Positions 63,583 to 64,000 of a DNA stretch of 64,000 nt are shown here, piece by piece; within the stretch, counting starts at the first letter, position 1, and the number at the start of each line of letters is the position of its first letter. Origin of the DNA: Haematococcus lacustris (lineage: Eukaryota; Chlorophyta; Chlorophyceae; Chlamydomonadales; Haematococcaceae); assembly GCA_030144725.1 (NCBI GenBank), contig JASKMD010000017.1, forward strand, positions 7,925,722 through 7,989,721, in the 5' to 3' direction. The notes below the pieces were generated by a model. That model ran no database searches, was not told the DNA's origin, and saw nothing but the letters and a program-made list of their open reading frames with translations. Position numbers and translations under genes: made by a program.

Positions 63583-64000
63583 GGTGTTGCCCAGCCAGCC
63601 AGCCAGGACTGTGCTGTGGATCAATCTGAACAACTGCTGCCTGATGCTGTTGTTGTAGGAGCTGATGATGATGTGAGTGTGCCCAAGGCCAACTCAACCA
63701 TAGTTCCTTTGCCTGCCTGCCCTGTAGAGTCCCTGCCTGCCCTGTCAGCAAGACTGTGTAGTCCTGCTTTGAATGCCGTGCCATGTAAGACTGCTGCCCC
63801 TTCTGTGGCTCAGCCTCAACAGGCACATGTGCTGGGCATGGTTGGACGTGATGGCAAGGTGAGGTTCAGATTTGCTGGCACCCTAGACCATCAGCATGCA
63901 TGCTTCTGTCTTGCTGATGGTGGCGCTGATGATTCATTCATCAGTGATTCATTTGTGTCTACACACAAGTTGAGGCTCTATGAGTATCCTGTGGCACTTC
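63583..64000 (+). CDS. Protease/pol region in the gag frame, partial
   Basis: The same frame continues without stop from the base after the gag TAG to the window edge (139 codons). After a Pro/Ser-rich linker it reaches a retropepsin-like segment: hydrophobic strand, then ADGGADDSFIS at about 63,913-63,945, where Asp-Ser/Thr-Gly-Ala is expected. The second residue of the catalytic triplet is Gly here. Expression would require UAG readthrough or a spliced RNA. Alternatively the UAG is a mutation in this copy. Confidence 0.6.

Larger units (their letters stand above)
61597..64000 (+). mobile_element. Ty3/gypsy-like retroelement, 5' part (cut by window end)
   Basis: A leader of about 420 bp, then gag and the start of a protease region. 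No RT or integrase is reached inside the window, so the superfamily rests on the gag type and the gag-protease order. The LTR edge is not defined. The first bases after F3 look like a diverged, same-sense copy of motif M. The leader also holds two adjacent hairpins (61,851-61,892). Confidence 0.65.

Overview
The window looks like nuclear DNA of a green alga (chlorophyte). It is GC-rich and intron-dense, with GT-AG introns and CAG/CTG-biased exons. It encodes a plastid-type SufD of the SUF iron-sulfur pathway, carries a Ty1/copia element, and contains a KDZ-family DNA transposase, a family known from chlorophytes and fungi. All gene models were read by eye from splice signals, codon phase and protein motifs. 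No similarity search was run.

Layout. (1) 1-2.84 kb: 3' part of an SMC6 gene on the + strand, covering the C-terminal ATPase head. (2) 2.85-6.1 kb: mostly non-coding, with a poorly resolved - strand gene ending at 5,020. (3) 6.18-11.78 kb: 3' nine exons of a + strand gene for an unidentified single-pass membrane protein. (4) 11.80-17.16 kb: a full-length Ty1/copia retrotransposon with identical 254-bp LTR sequence, inserted 27 bp after the stop codon of that gene. It is flanked on both sides by a 561-bp direct repeat that contains the gene's last exon. (5) 18.16-24.52 kb: complete SUFD gene, modelled in 13 exons, with about 124 perfect CTG units in one intron. (6) 24.5-26.2 kb: intergenic.

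(7) 26.17-61.60 kb: a 35-kb mobile-element complex. Three copies of a foldback-like element (F1, F2, F3) begin and end with the same 53-bp terminal motif and have roughly 1-kb inverted arms and mirrored CTCCC arrays. They alternate with two apparently identical copies of a 6.4-kb unit. Each unit holds two convergent genes: a decayed KDZ transposase (+) and an apparently intact, unidentified coiled-coil/tail-anchored membrane protein (-). F2 is a chimera with an F3-type left half and an F1-type right half. This points to unequal recombination between F1 and F3 that duplicated the unit. A 1-kb TA-flanked inverted-repeat transposon later landed in F1; its empty site survives in F2.

(8) 61.6-64.0 kb: 5' part of a Ty3/gypsy-like retroelement. 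Its gag ends at a UAG, after which an aspartic-protease region continues in the same frame to the window edge.

SMC6 (genome maintenance) and SUFD (plastid Fe-S assembly) are ordinary host genes. Most of the remainder is a record of transposition, nested insertion, repeat expansion and recombination. The most interesting part is the KDZ unit with its partner gene between foldback elements.
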